7,745 nucleotides of DNA from Dehalococcoidia bacterium (GTDB lineage: Bacteria > Chloroflexota > Dehalococcoidia > Dehalococcoidales > G020351185): positions 1 to 7,745 of the forward strand of contig DAOVXW010000024.1 of NCBI GenBank assembly GCA_030635945.1. The letters are read 5' to 3'. A program made the position numbers and the translations under genes. Each line of letters opens with the position of its first letter. Positions within the stretch are counted from its first letter, which is position 1. Positions 5,853 to 7,745 of this stretch are shown piece by piece. The notes under the pieces are model-generated. The model did no database searches. It was not told the origin of the DNA and worked only from the letters and a program-made list of their open reading frames with translations.

Positions 5853-5881
5853 TATATAAAAAGCTATAACTTAAGTCACAA
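5853..5881 (-). promoter_or_regulatory. Putative promoter of the CxxCxGTG gene
   Basis: On the minus strand TTGTGA (5876-5881) and TATATA (5853-5858) are separated by 17 bp, each matching four of six consensus bases. Transcription would begin near 5846, about 25 nt before the ATG, which leaves room for the GGAG site. AT-rich context makes a chance match possible. Confidence 0.38.
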
Positions 5882-5936
5882 ACACCTTCACCTCTGGTGG
5901 AATCCATAAAGCAGGCCTTGTTTAAAAAGTTAACCT

Positions 5937-5985
5937 GATTGTGCCAGGCAGCTGGTATCTTATCTGCCAACCGCATGGCACAATC
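5937..5985 (-). terminator. Stem-loop terminator downstream of the molybdenum hydroxylase genes
   Basis: GATTGTGCCA (5937-5946) and TGGCACAATC (5976-5985) are perfect 10-bp inverted arms. Inside them GGCAG (5947-5951) pairs with CTGCC (5964-5968), extending the stem with a 7-nt bulge on one side. Read on the minus strand it lies about 38 nt after the FAD-subunit stop, and a TTTTT run follows about 8 nt past the outer arm. That distance is longer than in an ideal intrinsic terminator, so it could also be an RNA-stabilising 3' hairpin. A smaller inverted pair, TTAACC/GGTTAA (6001-6019), sits between it and the stop codon. Confidence 0.6.
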
Positions 5986-6023
5986 ACTAACACTATATCA
6001 TTAACCTATCAAAGGTTAACAAA

Positions 6024-6989
6024 CTATTGACAACCCAGAATAGCCCTCTTTACCATCGTTTTTGCTATCTCGATCATCCACTTATTACTTGGATTCCATC
6101 CGGTAACTGGCCACGCCATAGCATCGGCAATGGCAGCAGTTCCTGCTGCTTCGGCTGAAGCTGTGTCAATTGTTACACCTTTTATAGAATCCTCAGCCTC
6201 TGTTGCTCGGCGAGGTAAGTTATAAACCCCATTTAGACAAATACGGGCCTCACCTCCACCAATGGCAGCAGCGCAGTTTACAACAGGGAAGTCAAAGGAC
6301 TTACGGATGGCGAACTTAACAAATGCGCTCTTGATACCGGCAGCCGGTGTTGGAACCTGAATCTCGATGACGATTTCATCGTCATCAAGTATGGTAGTTT
6401 TTTCCAAATCTGCAGCAAAGAAGTTCTCGGCATCTACCGTTTGCTTGGAGGTGACTATCGTTGCATTCAGGGCAATTAATGCCGGCGCTATATCACTGGG
6501 GTTGACTGCTATACATCCAGCAATCGCGCCGAATATTGAATGGAAGCGATTATCTCCAAGCGTAGCATTGCATAATGGTCCACCCTTGCGAATGCAATGG
6601 AAGACATCATGCTCAGCGCGGTAGTACCAACAGCGGTTACCTTGACAGATATTGCCTCCGATAGTACCCACATTTCTAAGTTCGGGTGAGGCGACGCGGC
6701 GCGCAGCCTCAGCCAGGGCGGCATACTTTGTCACTACTACTGAAGACTCGGCCAACTCAGTAAGTGTCGTGAGGGGGCCTATCTTTAGCATTCCACCTTC
6801 CTCGGCTAGTTTGCTCAGGTCGGCAATAGGTTTGATATTGACCAGGGTTTCAGGTGGATTGGGAGAAAGCATAGCCTTTAACCCCTGCACAATATCGGTA
6901 CCGCCAGCAATAACCGCCGCATTCCCTTTTCCAAGCTCGGCAACGGCTGCATCAACTGTTGTTACATTTACATGCTTAATATCATTCAT
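6024..6989 (-). CDS. FAD-binding subunit of a xanthine dehydrogenase-family molybdenum hydroxylase, with extra Cys-rich loop
   Basis: The medium subunit (CoxM/XdhB/HcrB type) passes electrons through FAD in a cytoplasmic molybdenum hydroxylase complex. The 321 residues fit the family with a small insertion. FAD-binding motifs are VIAGGTDIVQGLK (26-38) and GTIGGNICQG (108-117), followed by PSDIAPALIAL (164-174); the C-terminal domain spans about 200-315. Between the FAD motifs and PSD lie cysteines C115, C120 (RCWYYR), C132 (FHC), C140 (PLC) and C159 (AGC). Ordinary CoxM proteins lack this insert, but the beta-subunit of 4-hydroxybenzoyl-CoA reductase has a cysteine loop carrying a [4Fe-4S] cluster. 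Four of C120, C132, C140 and C159 could be such ligands; this is inference. AGGAGG lies 7 nt before the ATG and overlaps the stop of the upstream Mo subunit. The hairpin at 5937-5985 ends the transcript. Confidence 0.93.
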   Translation of the reverse strand: MNDIKHVNVTTVDAAVAELGKGNAAVIAGGTDIVQGLKAMLSPNPPETLVNIKPIADLSKLAEEGGMLKIGPLTTLTELAESSVVVTKYAALAEAARRVASPELRNVGTIGGNICQGNRCWYYRAEHDVFHCIRKGGPLCNATLGDNRFHSIFGAIAGCIAVNPSDIAPALIALNATIVTSKQTVDAENFFAADLEKTTILDDDEIVIEIQVPTPAAGIKSAFVKFAIRKSFDFPVVNCAAAIGGGEARICLNGVYNLPRRATEAEDSIKGVTIDTASAEAAGTAAIADAMAWPVTGWNPSNKWMIEIAKTMVKRAILGCQ

Positions 6990-7000
6990 CTTTCAGCCTC

Positions 7001-7745
7001 CTATACCTTACCCATCGCGGCAAGGGCTTTCCATGGGGAAATGGGAGATCCTGAAGCCCATTTGCCGGTGGCATTGTGAAAAGCAGCCAGAATACTGGCG
7101 TATGCATTAACACAGGGCTCGCCAATACCATGAGCACCATAAGGGCCACTAGCGCTGTTGGATTCAACAATGTTAGCTTTGAGTTTATCTTGGTGCAAAT
7201 CCAAACTGGTAGGCAACTTATGCTCCAGGAAGCTCGGATTCAGTGTGGCGCCTGTTGTTTGGTCAATTACATGAGAGTAATATAGCGCTTGCCCAACTAT
7301 TATTTCGGCACCACCCGCAATCTGTTTCTCGCAGCCTTTGCGATAGACCGCTTGCCCGGCATCAATGGCATTAACCAAGTTTAATACCTCAATTTCACCG
7401 GTCTCGGGATCTACAGCTATCTCAGCGGCTGTAGCTTCACAGCCCTGAACCAGGCATGGCGTACCTACAGGCCAATCCAATACTGGTCGCCTAAGCGTAG
7501 GTGCCCAGGTATATCCTCGTCCGACAATTGTGTTAGGAACTACCGCCATGGCATCAGCCCAGGTCATGGAATTTGACGGGTTGGTGGTTTCAAAAATATT
7601 GCCATCTTTGGCCGATAGATTGTCAGCGGTTGTCTCCAACTGGCCGGCAACCACTTCATAAATCTGACTAAGGGCATCTTCAGACGCCCTTACGTAGGCA
7701 GGTCCCAATGTAGAAACACGGGTAGAACCGCCTTCGAAGCCACCA
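7001..7745 (-). CDS. Molybdopterin-binding catalytic subunit of a xanthine dehydrogenase-family hydroxylase, N-terminus cut by window edge
   Basis: C-terminal 247 residues of the large Mo-cofactor subunit (CoxL/XdhA/HcrA type), which hydroxylates or reduces an organic substrate at the Mo centre. The full protein is usually about 750-800 residues, so about two thirds lies outside. The frame is open to the edge; a TTG at 7708 is internal, not a start. It begins GGFEGGSTRVST (1-12), a cofactor-contacting region. Later blocks include GRGYTWAP, a DPETGEIEVLNLVNAIDAGQAV strand pattern (written here in outline), and the closing GAHGIGEPCVNAY. The Glu of GIGEP (codon 7118-7120, residue 209) matches the catalytic glutamate that acts as base in this family. 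It ends ISPWKALAAMGKV. The FAD subunit starts 11 nt after the stop, so L and M subunits are one transcript. No 2Fe-2S small subunit follows, so it is probably upstream, outside the window. Confidence 0.93.
   Translation of the reverse strand, partial: GGFEGGSTRVSTLGPAYVRASEDALSQIYEVVAGQLETTADNLSAKDGNIFETTNPSNSMTWADAMAVVPNTIVGRGYTWAPTLRRPVLDWPVGTPCLVQGCEATAAEIAVDPETGEIEVLNLVNAIDAGQAVYRKGCEKQIAGGAEIIVGQALYYSHVIDQTTGATLNPSFLEHKLPTSLDLHQDKLKANIVESNSASGPYGAHGIGEPCVNAYASILAAFHNATGKWASGSPISPWKALAAMGKV

Noticed and set aside
5118..5874. Inverted 11-bp repeat TTAAGTTATAG at 5118-5128 and 5864-5874 flanking the CxxCxGTG gene
   Set aside because: Short, AT-rich and over 700 bp apart; no target-site duplication or transposase to suggest a mobile unit. 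Chance is a fair explanation.
6652..7110. 152-codon plus-strand frame opposite the FAD subunit and the Mo subunit end
   Set aside because: Spans two real genes on the opposite strand and their junction; composition is typical of an antisense shadow.
1..7745. CRISPR array, tRNA or rRNA genes
   Set aside because: No regularly spaced direct repeats and no cloverleaf or conserved rRNA segments were seen on either strand.

Overview
This is a bacterial window of roughly 43-45% GC by eye. It is mostly minus-strand genes with normal AGGAGG-type ribosome binding sites. Molybdenum hydroxylase subunits, a YqeB-type maturation factor, an iron-dependent alcohol dehydrogenase and surface lipoproteins together suggest an anaerobe with varied organic-acid or aromatic metabolism. 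The mix recalls uncultured Chloroflexota (Dehalococcoidia-like) or other anaerobic sediment bacteria. That placement is inference at low confidence, because the window has no rRNA or marker gene.

Layout, left to right. (1) 1-1312, minus: an SCP2-like lipid-carrier gene followed 17 nt later by an iron-containing alcohol dehydrogenase that runs off the left edge. (2) 1313-1874: a gene-poor stretch with two near-identical palindromes 31 bp apart next to the SCP2 start, then a plus-strand relic of an excisionase/MerR-like helix-turn-helix gene and a 10-codon coupled ORF, probably debris of a mobile element. (3) 1875-3371, minus: a two-gene operon, yqeB then a class I SAM methyltransferase, behind a near-consensus sigma-70-type promoter at 3342-3371. 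(4) 3372-3886: no intact gene, but 3602-3829 holds a decayed minus-strand alpha/beta-hydrolase C-terminus with an in-frame TAG, and inside it a perfect 14-bp palindrome. (5) 3887-5821: three predicted membrane-anchored or exported proteins: a plus-strand TPR + FxLYD-like lipoprotein, a minus-strand OB-fold-like anchored protein, and a minus-strand membrane-anchored protein with CxxCxGTG motifs. (6) 5834-6023: promoter for the CxxCxGTG gene and a hairpin terminator for the operon to its right. (7) 6024-7745, minus: FAD subunit and C-terminal part of the Mo-cofactor subunit of a xanthine dehydrogenase-family hydroxylase, 11 nt apart.

How the genes may work together: the two hydroxylase subunits need molybdopterin insertion and maturation, and YqeB belongs to a family tied to selenium-dependent molybdenum hydroxylases, so regions 3 and 7 may be one functional unit split by the lipoprotein block and the hydrolase relic. 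The FAD subunit has extra cysteines in the loop where 4-hydroxybenzoyl-CoA reductase carries an additional [4Fe-4S] cluster, which hints at low-potential redox chemistry rather than ordinary purine oxidation. The 2Fe-2S small subunit is not in the window.
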